A stretch of 64,000 nt of DNA from an uncultured Lachnospiraceae bacterium (GCA_945919075.1 CAMEIX010000012.1:26806-90805); one strand, 5' to 3'; shown: positions 15,468-24,550, counted from the first letter of the stretch. Program-made: numbers and translations. The notes: generated by a model from the sequence alone, not told the origin.

Positions 15468-15926
15468 ATGGCGGAAAACAGACAGTCTTACCCGGAAGGG
15501 ATTAAATGGACCAAACAAAGGAAAGATGTATTCCATATACTGAACAATGCAACGGAACCCATGAGTGCAGCACAGATTTATGCACAGATTCTAAAAAATG
15601 AGCCGGATGTTAATTATGCGGTTTCCACTATTTATCGCATTCTGGCAGCATTTGAAGAGCAGGGGTTTGTGGAAAAAACCACTTTTATGGGCGATGACAC
15701 TGTTATGTATGAGTGGAACAAGCACGAACATACCCATTATGCGGTTTGTCTTAACTGTCACAAGAAAGTGCCGGTTCATGTCTGTCCTTTGGAACATTTT
15801 GATCACCATGATATGATGGGACGCGGTCCCTGGGCTGAAATTGCAAAATCAGATGATTTTGTTGTTACGGCACATAAATTAGAGCTTTATGGGTATTGTA
15901 AAGAGTGTGAAAAAATCCGTAAATAG
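15468..15926 (+). CDS. Fur-family metalloregulator
   Basis: 152 residues. N-terminal winged helix (WTKQRKDVFHIL, then the recognition region VNYAVSTIYRIL), followed by a metal-binding dimerisation domain with histidines (HEHTHYAV, FDHHD, TAHKLELYGYC). Two CxxC pairs, CLNC and CKEC, form the usual structural zinc site. The metal sensed cannot be decided from sequence; co-transcription with a putative manganese exporter favours manganese or zinc. The palindrome at 14387-14407 is the likely operator. Confidence 0.9.
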   Translation: MAENRQSYPEGIKWTKQRKDVFHILNNATEPMSAAQIYAQILKNEPDVNYAVSTIYRILAAFEEQGFVEKTTFMGDDTVMYEWNKHEHTHYAVCLNCHKKVPVHVCPLEHFDHHDMMGRGPWAEIAKSDDFVVTAHKLELYGYCKECEKIRK

Positions 15927-16045
15927 GCATATATTCGGCTTTTTACGAAAGTATTCCGGAAAAATTAAAAATTTTTAAAAAAATACTTGCCATTTTATGA
16001 AGTATATAATATAATAATCCTTGCGTTGAAAAATGCTTCAATTTT

Positions 16046-16118
16046 GCACCGCTAGCTCAGTTGGTAGAGCACCTGACTCTTAATCAGGGTGTCCAGGGTT
16101 CGAGCCCCTGGCGGTGCA
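16046..16118 (+). tRNA. tRNA-Lys (anticodon CUU)
   Basis: 73 bases folding into a cloverleaf: acceptor GCACCGC/GCGGTGC with discriminator A, D-arm GCTCAGTTGGTAGAGC, anticodon stem CCTGA/TCAGG with loop CTCTTAA (anticodon CTT), and T-arm CCAGG GTTCGAG CCCCTGG. CCA is not encoded. It stands alone. Confidence 0.97.
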
Positions 16119-16125
16119 CTTAGGA

Positions 16126-16172
16126 AGAATCGATTTTTGAGACATATGAGCTCGGGGGTCGGTTCTTTTTTT
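16126..16172 (+). terminator. Terminator of the tRNA transcript
   Basis: ATCGATTTTTGAG pairs, using several G-U pairs, with CTCGGGGGTCGGT, followed by TTCTTTTTTT. Confidence 0.6.
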
Positions 16173-16207
16173 GTGTGTCTCCATAACCCGAATAATGCTA
16201 TTTGGGA

Positions 16208-16552
16208 TTACTCTATAGACTCGTCTGTATGCCATATAATTTTAATTTTTTCTGAATAATCTTCAAGGCAATGAAAAATTCCAAGAATATAAACATTGAT
16301 ATTAACAACTTTATATATAAGTATATAATTCATGTCGGAAATTATGGCTTCATGGTAGTTGAGAGCATTCAAAAATGAATCTTTACTTTTAGGAAAAATG
16401 AAGGGATTTAATTCAAGATGTTCGTAAACGTTTTCAAGACAGTTTAGAAGATGTGAAGCAGCTTGTTTATTTTTTAGTGTAAAGAGTAGGTAATGTATAC
16501 ATGCGTCGAGGAGTGAATCCATCTTATCGGTGGTAATTAGATTATAAGTCAT
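16208..16552 (-). CDS. RelE/ParE-family toxin
   Basis: 114 residues with the alpha/beta pattern of RelE/ParE toxins: an N-terminal helical hairpin (DSLLDACIHYLLFTLKNKQAAS), the NPFIFPKSKDS loop, and C-terminal strands YILIYKVVNINVYILGIFH. Members cleave ribosome-bound mRNA or poison gyrase; which activity applies cannot be said. It overlaps the antitoxin gene upstream by 11 bases, as usual for such modules. Length is normal, so it appears intact. Confidence 0.8.
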   Translation of the reverse strand: MTYNLITTDKMDSLLDACIHYLLFTLKNKQAASHLLNCLENVYEHLELNPFIFPKSKDSFLNALNYHEAIISDMNYILIYKVVNINVYILGIFHCLEDYSEKIKIIWHTDESIE

Positions 16553-16802
16553 ACTTCTCCTTCACTTGCGATAGAGATTCTCTGGCATCATGTACCTTAG
16601 ATTCTTTAATTTCCTGTTCAGATGTTAACAGGCTTTGATAGAGATTTAATCTTTTGGATACATTTTCAAAAACTTCAATACTCATGATAACCATGTCTCC
16701 GTAGCCATTTTTTGTAATATATACAGGTTCATCTGTTTTGTGGCACATATCTGAAATCTCAGATGTGTTTTTCAGATTTTTGATAGGAATAATTTGTGGC
16801 AT
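16542..16802 (-). CDS. Phd/YefM-family antitoxin
   Basis: 86 residues from the ATG at 16802, behind AGCGAGG; the longer in-frame start at 16820 has no ribosome site. The N-terminal half is a Phd/YefM DNA-binding fold: MPQIIPIKNLKNTSEISDMC, then EPVYITKNGYGDMVIMSIEVFE. The charged C-terminus should wrap the toxin. It probably represses its own promoter in 16803-16943. Confidence 0.87.
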   Translation of the reverse strand: MPQIIPIKNLKNTSEISDMCHKTDEPVYITKNGYGDMVIMSIEVFENVSKRLNLYQSLLTSEQEIKESKVHDARESLSQVKEKYDL

Positions 16803-16943
16803 AACATTACCTCGCTCCATATAGTAACATTATTATACCATAATAATGGCACATGTAAAGTCTTTAAATTTGAATCTAGTTTCATTTTGTGATCTATTAT
16901 GATATGATGAAACTACAAAAGAGGAAACGATTTAGGAGAGCTT

Positions 16944-17618
16944 ATGTTCATAGAAGAATTGCAGCAGGGCCAAAAGATTACAATGAAAGCAAAAATAGGC
17001 AGTGAAATGATGGAATTTGAAATTACCGTGCAGGACACATTGCCTAAGAAGCATACTATATTAACGGATGTTGTGATGAAAAATGATAAGGTCATCAGTT
17101 TTCAGGCTAAAAATCTAATTGTTGATTTACTGGTCACCCTTTCAGACAGTGCTCCGTTGGTATTTAAGAATGTAAAAGTTGTGCTGAGTAAGGATAAAGA
17201 TGGCAGATTTCTCTATGCTATTTCAACTATTGCGGAGGCAAAAGTATTAAACAGACGGGAAAATTACAGGGTTTTCATTGGAAAAGAGATTATTGTGCAG
17301 GGCGGTTCAAACCATACCGCATATGAAGCGGTTTTGAAAGATATCAGCAGTACCGGCTTTGCAATAACCATTAACAGTAACGTGGCGGAGTTTAATGACA
17401 AGCAAGTCCTGCATACTGTATTAAATGACCGAATTGAAGAGGTGGGGCAGAATTATTCATTTCATCTATATGGAATTATTGTGCGAAAAGAAGAATTGGA
17501 AAATGATTTGGTGGTTTATGGATGTAAATTAAATACGCATGTCCCCGGGCTTAATAATTATCTGATGGTGAAGGAGAGAATGCGTCTGGCAAGAATGAGC
17601 GGGCAAAGTAAAAATTGA
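16944..17618 (+). CDS. PilZ-domain c-di-GMP-binding protein
   Basis: 224 residues. An N-terminal YcgR-like beta domain (about 1-98) is followed by a PilZ domain. Both c-di-GMP contact motifs are present: RRENYR at 104-109 (RxxxR) and DISSTG at 133-138 (D/NxSxxG). This YcgR-like layout fits a c-di-GMP receptor acting on motility or surface structures. The window also holds GGDEF/EAL enzymes, flagellin and Tad pilus genes. It appears monocistronic. Confidence 0.87.
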   Translation: MFIEELQQGQKITMKAKIGSEMMEFEITVQDTLPKKHTILTDVVMKNDKVISFQAKNLIVDLLVTLSDSAPLVFKNVKVVLSKDKDGRFLYAISTIAEAKVLNRRENYRVFIGKEIIVQGGSNHTAYEAVLKDISSTGFAITINSNVAEFNDKQVLHTVLNDRIEEVGQNYSFHLYGIIVRKEELENDLVVYGCKLNTHVPGLNNYLMVKERMRLARMSGQSKN

Positions 17619-17628
17619 ACAACATTTC

Positions 17629-17823
17629 ATGTATTGGGAGGAAGAATTTTTACATGTTTTTGCGCCGCAGTACAAACCGGAATGGATGGAAGGCGGAGCC
17701 GGGGTCTTGGAAGCTGTGCCTTTCGGATATGCGGGGAATCCAAGAGGGTACGAGGCGGTAAACAAAATTGCCAAGGAAATGCTGGAAATTCAGGTAAAAG
17801 CCATCTGTGAAAAATTGGAATAG
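17629..17823 (+). CDS. Short hypothetical protein, possibly a gene remnant
   Basis: 64 codons (MYWEEEFLHVFAPQYKP...) beginning 11 bases after the PilZ gene stop. The ATG has no convincing ribosome site. The sequence VPFGYAGNPRGYEAVNKIAKEML reads like the C-terminal end of a larger globular enzyme, possibly a creatininase-like hydrolase. I regard a degraded fragment as likely. Confidence 0.35.
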   Translation: MYWEEEFLHVFAPQYKPEWMEGGAGVLEAVPFGYAGNPRGYEAVNKIAKEMLEIQVKAICEKLE

Positions 17824-17860
17824 ATTGTGCCAAATGACATAGGAATGAAGGGGGAATAAA

Positions 17861-18361
17861 ATGGATGCACTGGAAGCAAAGAAGAGAGCATGTTTAAAGA
17901 AAATTATCTTTACGGTAGTTGCTTTTCTGTTTTTTTTGGTAGTTACTATAATAAATTATGGAAAGGTGCAAAAGCAGCAGATTGATTACACTGAAGTGGA
18001 AGTAATGGTTACAGAGACCGGTTACAAGAGAACTTTAGGTTCCGGCTCCAGAAATCCTGCAATAGCCAAGGCACCGGAAGTAATAGTAGAATATGAAGGG
18101 AAAGAATATGAGTTAATCAATGTATTAGACGGAGAAATTTCCCGATACCGTTTTGCATGTAAATTGAATACTCCTGTGAGTGTATACCTTTCACAGGGAC
18201 AATTATATTCCAATATCAACGGAATTAAGACAACCTCAAGTACCGGAAAAACATATTTTATTACGCTGGGAGTTACAGCGGTCTTATTTATGGCAGCAGC
18301 CATGTTGATTGGTGCCTATGTAGACATCAAAAAGAAGATGAATGAGGAAAAAGCAGTGTAG
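17861..18361 (+). CDS. Membrane protein with extracytoplasmic domain (DUF3592-like)
   Basis: 166 residues: helix about 14-32, an outer beta-rich domain (about 38-130), and a second helix about 133-153. The middle contains VIVEYEGKEYELINVLDGE and PVSVYLSQGQLYSN, the pattern of DUF3592-type proteins. Start supported by AAGGGGG. Role unknown. Followed by the leader of the solute-binding lipoprotein genes. Confidence 0.6.
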   Translation: MDALEAKKRACLKKIIFTVVAFLFFLVVTIINYGKVQKQQIDYTEVEVMVTETGYKRTLGSGSRNPAIAKAPEVIVEYEGKEYELINVLDGEISRYRFACKLNTPVSVYLSQGQLYSNINGIKTTSSTGKTYFITLGVTAVLFMAAAMLIGAYVDIKKKMNEEKAV

Positions 18362-18365
18362 CATG

Positions 18366-18388
18366 GACAAAGAAACATCTCTTTGTAA
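18366..18388. repeat. Decayed copy of a 23-base intergenic palindrome
   Basis: GACAAAGAAACATCTCTTTG resembles the clearer copies at 20815 and 26645 but has lost the central AACGTT symmetry. Confidence 0.35.
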
Positions 18389-18407
18389 GAAACTCTTAAA
18401 ATTCTTC

Positions 18408-18427
18408 AGAAACTCTTAAGGTGACAG
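18408..18427 (+). promoter_or_regulatory. Shared upstream motif, copy 1
   Basis: AGAAACTCTTAAGGTGACAG occurs here, 101 bases before the start codon of the first solute-binding lipoprotein, and identically at 20858-20877 before the second. A partial copy, AGAAACTCTTAA, lies just upstream at about 18389. Direct repeats of this kind often bind OmpR-type response regulators, which is an inference only. Confidence 0.55.
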
Positions 18428-18528
18428 AGTATCACACGTATGTTATTATCACAACAGAAAGACGATTTGTAATTTTGCGGCCTTCGACTTATGTGGAAGG
18501 TCGTTAAACTTTGAAAGGAGCATTTAGT

Positions 18529-20811
18529 ATGAAAGGAATTACGAAACGTATCGGTGCGATGCTTCTTGCCGCAACCATGGCATTTTCCGTGACTGCCTGT
18601 GGAGGTAAGAGCGAAGATTCTGCAAACCAGCCAACCGGCGTAGCGGGTGAGTATGTGTATGTACCGGAATATCATACTCTTTTGGCAGCAGGGGAAAGTA
18701 ATGAGGGATTCCAATACTTTACTGCAGGTGCAAACAGACTCTATCTGTGCCATTCCACTTATGACAACGATGTAGCAAAGCAAAGTCTGTGCTATTATAA
18801 TCTGGATAATCTGGACGAAATGGTAGAATTTCAGTCCTTTGAACCAAATATGGAGGAGGACCAAACCTACAGTGTTTCCAGTCTGGTTGCAGACAAAAGT
18901 GACAATCTTTACGTAGTGTACGTCAAACAGCCGTACACCGATCCTAAGATTTATGAGCAGGAGGATTTTGACTGGGATAGTTACTGGCAGGAATATACTA
19001 AGAAACAGGAGACCTTTTTGTGCAAGTATTCTGCAGACGGAGAGGTTTTGTATGAACAGAACCTTACGGATTTTATGAGGTCCGAACAGGATATGTATTT
19101 GGAAAATGGTGTTGTGGATGAAGCCGGAAATCTTTATTTTTCTTCCGGAAATGCCGGAATCATAAAATTTGATAAAGATGGAAACATGGCGGGAAAGATT
19201 GCTATCGGAAGCGAGGACTGGGTATCTTCCATGGGAATTTTGCCGGATGGTAATGTGGGCGTAGCCCTTAATGGAACGAAAAATGAGATTAAGGTGTTAA
19301 ATGTAGCAACCGGGATGGTTGAAAAATCATACACGAATCTTCCGGCAAACTGCTATGATCCGAGAGTAGCAAGTACGCCTGACGGAAAAATTTTGCTGAA
19401 AACGGATGTCGGATTATTTGCCATGGACCCTGCTACGGAAGAAAATGAGCAGTTATTAAAATGGTTTGATTCGGATATGAATCCGGATTATGTACAAAAT
19501 GTGACGCCCCTGGCAAATGGTGATTTTCTTGTATACTATGTTTCCTGGGATGATAATGAGACCAGTCTGGTGCTGATGAAGAAGACGGATGCCTCTACGG
19601 TCGTAGTAAAAAAGACGATTACTCTGGCTTGTTTTGGCAGTTCACAGTCTATACAGAATGAAGTAGTAAAGTTTAATAAAAATAGTGAAGAGTACCGTAT
19701 ACAAATTAAGGATTACAGTGAGGGAATTGACTGGTCCGGCGCCAATGCAGAGGATTTATATAAGGATGCAAGAACCCGTTTTCAGAATGATATTGTAAGC
19801 GGAAATGCACCGGATATGTTTGTTTCTTATGATATGGACCCGAAGATTTTGGTTAAAAAAGGCGTAGTGGAGGACCTTGGACCGTACCTGGATAAGAGCG
19901 AAAAGCTTCAAAGATCCGATTTCTTTGAATCCATTCTGGAAGCCAACAGTTGTGATGGAGTGCTTTACAACCTGCCCGCAACATTCAATATTTCAACAAT
20001 CTTTGCCAGAACCGAGGATGTTGAGGAATATTCCAAGTGGACGATGGAGGAGTTAAAAGCACTTGGCGAGAAATACCCGGATGCAAGTATTTTCCCCAAC
20101 GCAGCCCGTGATACTATCTTTTATTATCTTGTAGGAAGCAGTCTGGATTCGTATGTTAATATGGAAACCGGTGAATGCAATTTAGACAGTCAGGATTTTA
20201 AGGATGTATTGGAGATTTGTAAAAAATATCCCAAAGAGTACGATTGGGAGAATGGATATGTAGCAGAGCCGAAAACCCTTCGCGATCATTCTTCGCTTCT
20301 TTATATGACAAGTATTGGTGATATAGACAGTTATACGATTATCAGTGCGATGTATGGTTGTCCCGTAACCTCCGTGGGTTATCCGGGAAAAGGAGTAAAA
20401 GTCAACTGTGAAGGTATTTATATCAGTGCCTCATCACAATACAAGGATATCTGCTTCAGTTTCATTGAGCAGACGCTGGAGGAAGAGAGCGTACTCAGCT
20501 GGATGAGTTATGGTTTCGCCACTCAGAAAACCCTCTTTGATAAGCAGATGGAAGAGAAATTGAAGCAAAATGGCGGTGGTAGCTGGGGCTGGGATGATGT
20601 AACTATTGAAGTCCCTAAGGCTACCAAGGAAGACGTGGATGCCATTAAGTCCATGATAGATGAGGTAAGTGGTGTTTATGTATACAATGAAGAAATTATG
20701 AATATCATTCAGGAAGAAGCGGAAGCCTACTTTGAAGGACAGAAATCTTTGGAAGAGGTAACAGGTATAATCCAGAACCGCGTAAAACTTTATGTCAGTG
20801 AAATGCAGTAG
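18529..20811 (+). CDS. Orphan extracellular solute-binding lipoprotein, paralogue 1
   Basis: 760 residues from the ATG at 18529 behind GAAAGGAG. The signal peptide has lipobox VTAC. Residues about 30-360 are beta-rich with repeated DGN/GNLYF turns, suggesting a propeller-like domain. From about 365 a family-1 solute-binding fold begins (ITLACFGSSQSIQNEVVKFNKNSEEYRIQIKDY) with NAPDMFVSYD. No permease or ATPase genes adjoin it, so it may act as a sensor or capture protein rather than a transporter subunit. The next gene is a paralogue of the same length. Confidence 0.82.
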   Translation: MKGITKRIGAMLLAATMAFSVTACGGKSEDSANQPTGVAGEYVYVPEYHTLLAAGESNEGFQYFTAGANRLYLCHSTYDNDVAKQSLCYYNLDNLDEMVEFQSFEPNMEEDQTYSVSSLVADKSDNLYVVYVKQPYTDPKIYEQEDFDWDSYWQEYTKKQETFLCKYSADGEVLYEQNLTDFMRSEQDMYLENGVVDEAGNLYFSSGNAGIIKFDKDGNMAGKIAIGSEDWVSSMGILPDGNVGVALNGTKNEIKVLNVATGMVEKSYTNLPANCYDPRVASTPDGKILLKTDVGLFAMDPATEENEQLLKWFDSDMNPDYVQNVTPLANGDFLVYYVSWDDNETSLVLMKKTDASTVVVKKTITLACFGSSQSIQNEVVKFNKNSEEYRIQIKDYSEGIDWSGANAEDLYKDARTRFQNDIVSGNAPDMFVSYDMDPKILVKKGVVEDLGPYLDKSEKLQRSDFFESILEANSCDGVLYNLPATFNISTIFARTEDVEEYSKWTMEELKALGEKYPDASIFPNAARDTIFYYLVGSSLDSYVNMETGECNLDSQDFKDVLEICKKYPKEYDWENGYVAEPKTLRDHSSLLYMTSIGDIDSYTIISAMYGCPVTSVGYPGKGVKVNCEGIYISASSQYKDICFSFIEQTLEEESVLSWMSYGFATQKTLFDKQMEEKLKQNGGGSWGWDDVTIEVPKATKEDVDAIKSMIDEVSGVYVYNEEIMNIIQEEAEAYFEGQKSLEEVTGIIQNRVKLYVSEMQ

Positions 20812-20814
20812 CGA

Positions 20815-20837
20815 GACAAAAGGAACGTTCCTTTGTC
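20815..20837. repeat. 23-base intergenic palindrome
   Basis: GACAAAAGGAACGTTCCTTT plus GTC: near-perfect inverted repeat around AACGTT with one bulged A. The same design recurs at 26645-26667 and, degraded, at 18366-18388. Confidence 0.6.
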
Positions 20838-20857
20838 AGAATTTTGTAAGAATTGTT

Positions 20858-20877
20858 AGAAACTCTTAAGGTGACAG
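20858..20877 (+). promoter_or_regulatory. Shared upstream motif, copy 2
   Basis: Identical 20-base copy of the motif at 18408-18427, here 67 bases before the next terminator-like hairpin is cleared and the second paralogue starts. It supports common regulation of the two lipoprotein genes. Confidence 0.55.
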
Positions 20878-20878
20878 T

Positions 20879-20922
20879 AAAAATGACCCTATGCTAAACT
20901 TTTAGCAGAGGGTCATTTTTTT
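20879..20922 (+). terminator. Terminator or attenuator between the two paralogues
   Basis: AAAATGACCCT...TGCTAA, short loop, TTAGCA...AGGGTCATTTTTTT forms a long hairpin with seven T. It ends only 21 bases before the next start codon. If the second gene has its promoter at the motif upstream, the hairpin lies in its leader and would act as an attenuator. Confidence 0.75.
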
Positions 20923-20943
20923 AGGCAGAAAGGGGAAGAGTTG

Positions 20944-23235
20944 ATGATGAAGATTACAAAACAGATTGCCAAACGTGTCAGTGCCATGCTTCTCGCTTTG
21001 ATTATGGTATTGTCCATGATCGGCTGTGGGGAAAAGAAAGAGGATGTGACAAGCAACAACACCGAAGGAGCCGGAGAGTATGCCTATATTCCAGAGTGGC
21101 ATAACCTGGTGTCACAGGCAGGGGGAATTTCTTACAATTATAATTATATTGCAGCCAATAACAGCAGAATTTATTTATGCCGTTATTCCTATGGTGGAAA
21201 GGTACCGCAGCAGTCCATTCTTTATTTTGCTGTGGAAAATCCGGACAATATGTGTGAATTGGTATCAGATTTTGCGCCACAGGAAGAAGAAACGCAGAGC
21301 AACGTGGCAAGCCTTTTGACGGATAAGGAGAGTAACCTCTTTGTGGTCTATACGAGAATGCCTGTTTTGGATAGTTCCTGTTACCCGGATTGGGATACAT
21401 ACTGGGAGGAAGTTCAGAAGAAACAGGAGATTTTCCTAAGAAAATATTCGCCGGAAGGAGAGGCTTTGTTTGAAAAGGATTTGACGGAGGCATTACGCTC
21501 TCAGAAAAACATGAATTTTTCGGGTGGCGTCGTCGATGAAAACGGAAATCTTTTTCTGCTCAACAATGGTGTTGGTATCATAAAACTTGATAAAGAAGGA
21601 AATTTTGCAGCAAGTATTCCCTTTGAGTCGGAGGACTGGATATCCGGTGTAAACCTCTTGCCTGACGGAAAAATAGGATTGTCATTTCAGGGAAGAACGG
21701 CAGAACTTAAGGTTCTTAATCCCTCCACAAACGAATTCGAGAAATCCATCAGTTCGCTACCGCCTAATTGCATGAATGCCCATTTTATCACAACCAAGGA
21801 GGGTAATATTTTGATCTCCTGCAGTGAAGGACTGTACGAAATGAATTTGCAAACGGAAGAGTATGAGCAGATACTGAAATGGCTGGATTGTGATATCAAT
21901 GGGAATTATGTCCAGAATATCGTCCTGACCTCTGCGGGGGATATTCTGCTTTATTACTATGACTGGGATAGCAATAAGCAAAGTCTCATTCTTCTTAAGA
22001 GAACAGACAAGAATGAGGTTGTAGAAAAAAAGACGCTGACCATTGGATGCTTCTATCTTACCAATAATATCCAGAGTGAAGTGGTGGATTTTAATAAAAG
22101 TAATTCGGAGTATCGGATTGAGATTAAGGATTATGCGGCGAATGTAGACTGGTCAAAGGATAGTGCGAGGGAGGATTACAAAAAAGCAAGAGAGAATTTT
22201 TATTTGGATTTAATAAGTGACAATGCACCGGATATGTTTGTAACGAATGTGATTGATGTCAATAACCTGGTAGAAAAGGGAGCGGTAGAGGATTTGACTC
22301 CTTATCTGGAGAAGAGTACCAAGTTCTCTAAGGAGGATTTTTTTGAATCGGTACTTTCTGCCAATACTCATAATGGTGTTCTGTATGCCCTGCCCAAGAC
22401 TTTCCAGATCGATACAATGTTTGCCAGAACGGAGGATGTGGGAGAAAAGAACAGTTTGACCATGCAGGATTTGAAGGAACTTTGTGATAAACATCCGGAA
22501 GCCACTATTTTTGCAAATGCCACCGCGTGGGATGTACTCACGGTACTCTTAAGTAATGACATCGATTCCTATATCAATAGGGAAACCGGTGAATGCTTTT
22601 TTGAGGGACAGGATTTTAAGGACCTTTTGGAGATATGTAAAAAACATCCGATGGAATTTAGCGGCGAACCGGTTTCAGAACCCAAGGCAATCCGGGATGG
22701 TTCCTCATTTTTATATCGTACCAATGTTTGTGATGCCGATTCTTATAATATGGTAAAAGTTATTTTTGATTGTCCCGTAACCAACATCGGTTATCCTACA
22801 AGCAACCCGGGCGGTGGAATGAAAGTGTACAGCAATGGACTCTGTATCAGTTCTTTTTCCAAATATAAGGATGTCTGTTTTGCGTTTATTGAGCATACTT
22901 TGGCTGAAGAAAATGTATTAAACTGGAATAATTACGGACTTCCTGCACAAAAGGCTTTATTTGACAAAACAATGGAGGAATCATGTAAAAGACTCAGTGG
23001 AAGGAGCTGGAGTTTTGGGGATGTTACCATTGAGGCTCCCGTGCCCACTATGGAAGACTGTGAGGAAATAAAGAAAATGATTCAATCCATCGAGACTGTT
23101 CCTATCCTTGATACAGAACTTATAGGCATCATTCAGGAGGAGGCAGAAGCCTATTTTGAAGATCAGAAGTCCTTGGATGAGGTTACAAAGAATATTCAGA
23201 GCCGTGTGAAATTATATCTCAGTGAGAAGCAGTAG
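20944..23235 (+). CDS. Orphan extracellular solute-binding lipoprotein, paralogue 2
   Basis: 763 residues. Of the clustered starts TTG 20941, ATG 20944 and ATG 20947, the ATG at 20944 is best spaced from AAAGGGG. Lipobox MIGC. It is collinear with its neighbour throughout: N-terminal beta-rich domain opening YAYIPEWHNLV, then solute-binding domain (LTIGCFYLTNNIQSEVVDFNK, NAPDMFVTNV). Both end with an almost identical EEAEAYFE.QKSL.EVT.. segment. A tandem duplication with considerable divergence. Ligand unknown. Confidence 0.82.
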   Translation: MMKITKQIAKRVSAMLLALIMVLSMIGCGEKKEDVTSNNTEGAGEYAYIPEWHNLVSQAGGISYNYNYIAANNSRIYLCRYSYGGKVPQQSILYFAVENPDNMCELVSDFAPQEEETQSNVASLLTDKESNLFVVYTRMPVLDSSCYPDWDTYWEEVQKKQEIFLRKYSPEGEALFEKDLTEALRSQKNMNFSGGVVDENGNLFLLNNGVGIIKLDKEGNFAASIPFESEDWISGVNLLPDGKIGLSFQGRTAELKVLNPSTNEFEKSISSLPPNCMNAHFITTKEGNILISCSEGLYEMNLQTEEYEQILKWLDCDINGNYVQNIVLTSAGDILLYYYDWDSNKQSLILLKRTDKNEVVEKKTLTIGCFYLTNNIQSEVVDFNKSNSEYRIEIKDYAANVDWSKDSAREDYKKARENFYLDLISDNAPDMFVTNVIDVNNLVEKGAVEDLTPYLEKSTKFSKEDFFESVLSANTHNGVLYALPKTFQIDTMFARTEDVGEKNSLTMQDLKELCDKHPEATIFANATAWDVLTVLLSNDIDSYINRETGECFFEGQDFKDLLEICKKHPMEFSGEPVSEPKAIRDGSSFLYRTNVCDADSYNMVKVIFDCPVTNIGYPTSNPGGGMKVYSNGLCISSFSKYKDVCFAFIEHTLAEENVLNWNNYGLPAQKALFDKTMEESCKRLSGRSWSFGDVTIEAPVPTMEDCEEIKKMIQSIETVPILDTELIGIIQEEAEAYFEDQKSLDEVTKNIQSRVKLYLSEKQ

Positions 23236-23277
23236 GGAGGCTGCCTGTGGCCCATTCTCAAAATTAAGTTCATGATA

Positions 23278-23328
23278 ACCGCCAGGTCTGTTGGGGACAT
23301 TTTAGTTCTCGAGAGGCAGGGCGGTTTT
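23278..23328 (+). terminator. Possible terminator with a long loop
   Basis: AACCGCC and GGCGGTTTTT are complementary but about 35 bases apart. It is plausible as the end of the second lipoprotein transcript, though weaker than the other terminators here. Confidence 0.4.
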
Positions 23329-23453
23329 TGGTTGATGATACGGTCATTAAGATTATTTATGACTCTATGGTTTTAATTTTGGAAAAGAAGATACTAACAG
23401 AATGTAATATATGGTATGATGTCAGTAAAGACTGCTGTATCGAAAGGAATATT

Positions 23454-23891
23454 ATGAGCGAATTAATTATTAAGTACAATGAATTGACGGCAGAGGAATT
23501 CATTCTTCTCTGGGAATCTGTTTGGGGTGATGGACCAACAATTGAGCAAACGAAGCTGGCAATGGAGCATACTTTATTCAGGGTTTCCGTTTATGATGGA
23601 CAGGAGGTAATCGCAATGGCCCGGATGATAGGGGATATGGGGCTTGATTATTACATCAAGGATGTTGTGGTAAGACCGGAATACCAGCATAAGGGAATAG
23701 GGAAAATGCTTATTAATGAGTTAAAAAAGTTCATAAATGATAATGGCGTAAAAGGAACCAATATCTTTGTGGAACTGTGTGCCGCTCCGGATAAAATTCC
23801 GTTTTATGAGAAATTAGGATTTTCTTCGAATGATGCACAAAGGCTGAAATTGATGTATGAAGTCGGCTTTTCAAATTCAAAACAAAATTGA
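23454..23891 (+). CDS. GNAT-family N-acetyltransferase
   Basis: 145 residues from the ATG at 23454, which follows GAAAGGA; a longer in-frame start at 23328 would add 42 residues with no homology to the fold. The acetyl-CoA site is visible: VVVRPEYQHKGIGKMLINEL (V, then Q/RxxGxG/A). It is followed by the C-terminal FYEKLGF motif typical of the family. Substrate unknown. Confidence 0.85.
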   Translation: MSELIIKYNELTAEEFILLWESVWGDGPTIEQTKLAMEHTLFRVSVYDGQEVIAMARMIGDMGLDYYIKDVVVRPEYQHKGIGKMLINELKKFINDNGVKGTNIFVELCAAPDKIPFYEKLGFSSNDAQRLKLMYEVGFSNSKQN

Positions 23892-23926
23892 GTTGTCTTA
23901 AATTCATAGGAGAGGAAATAGCTAAA

Positions 23927-24550
23927 TTGGAGTGGAATATAATTGCTACAAGCATTTTCATCATTATTTTTGCATTTATTGTTGTTGTATTGGCAACTGT
24001 GGGTTCTGTATTTTTATTTCGGCTCATAAGTAAAATTGATCCGCCTGCGAGACGAGCAGGACGTGCAGGTGAAGAATTTGCCAGAAATATCTTTAGGAAA
24101 GTACTTACAGAAGATGATATTTTGCTTTCTAATGTAAATATTGTTTATGATAATAAAGTGGCAGAAATAGATGATGTTATTATAAATTCTAATGGTGTAT
24201 TTATCATTGAGGTAAAAACGTATAGTGGCACATTAACGGGGAACGAAGAGGATCGTGAATGGCTGAAAAGTAAAACCAGTAGAGGTGGTATAATTTACGA
24301 AAAGCAGGTAAGGAATCCGATAAAACAGATGAAGAGACAAATTTATATTCTATCTCATTATCTAAAAAATAAAGGAATAGATGTGTGGATAGATGGTTAT
24401 GTTTTCTTTGTTAATAATAATAGTCCAATACATAATGAATACATTTTGGAGTCATATAATGACATTGATAAAGCACTACATAAAAACACAAGAAATAAGA
24501 TGAATCATGATGAAATCCAACAGATAAACGCAATTCTTTCAAATATTTAA
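23927..24550 (+). CDS. Membrane-anchored NERD-domain protein
   Basis: 207 residues if translation begins at TTG 23927, which GGAGAGG supports. An alternative TTG at 23888 overlaps the previous stop codon. One N-terminal membrane helix is followed by a NERD (nuclease-related) domain: ARRAGRAGEEFARNIF, EIDDVIINSNGVFIIEVKTYSGTLTG. The EIDDVII / EVK pair corresponds to the nuclease-like D...ExK core. NERD proteins are thought to process DNA, but this is not established. Confidence 0.75.
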   Translation: MEWNIIATSIFIIIFAFIVVVLATVGSVFLFRLISKIDPPARRAGRAGEEFARNIFRKVLTEDDILLSNVNIVYDNKVAEIDDVIINSNGVFIIEVKTYSGTLTGNEEDREWLKSKTSRGGIIYEKQVRNPIKQMKRQIYILSHYLKNKGIDVWIDGYVFFVNNNSPIHNEYILESYNDIDKALHKNTRNKMNHDEIQQINAILSNI

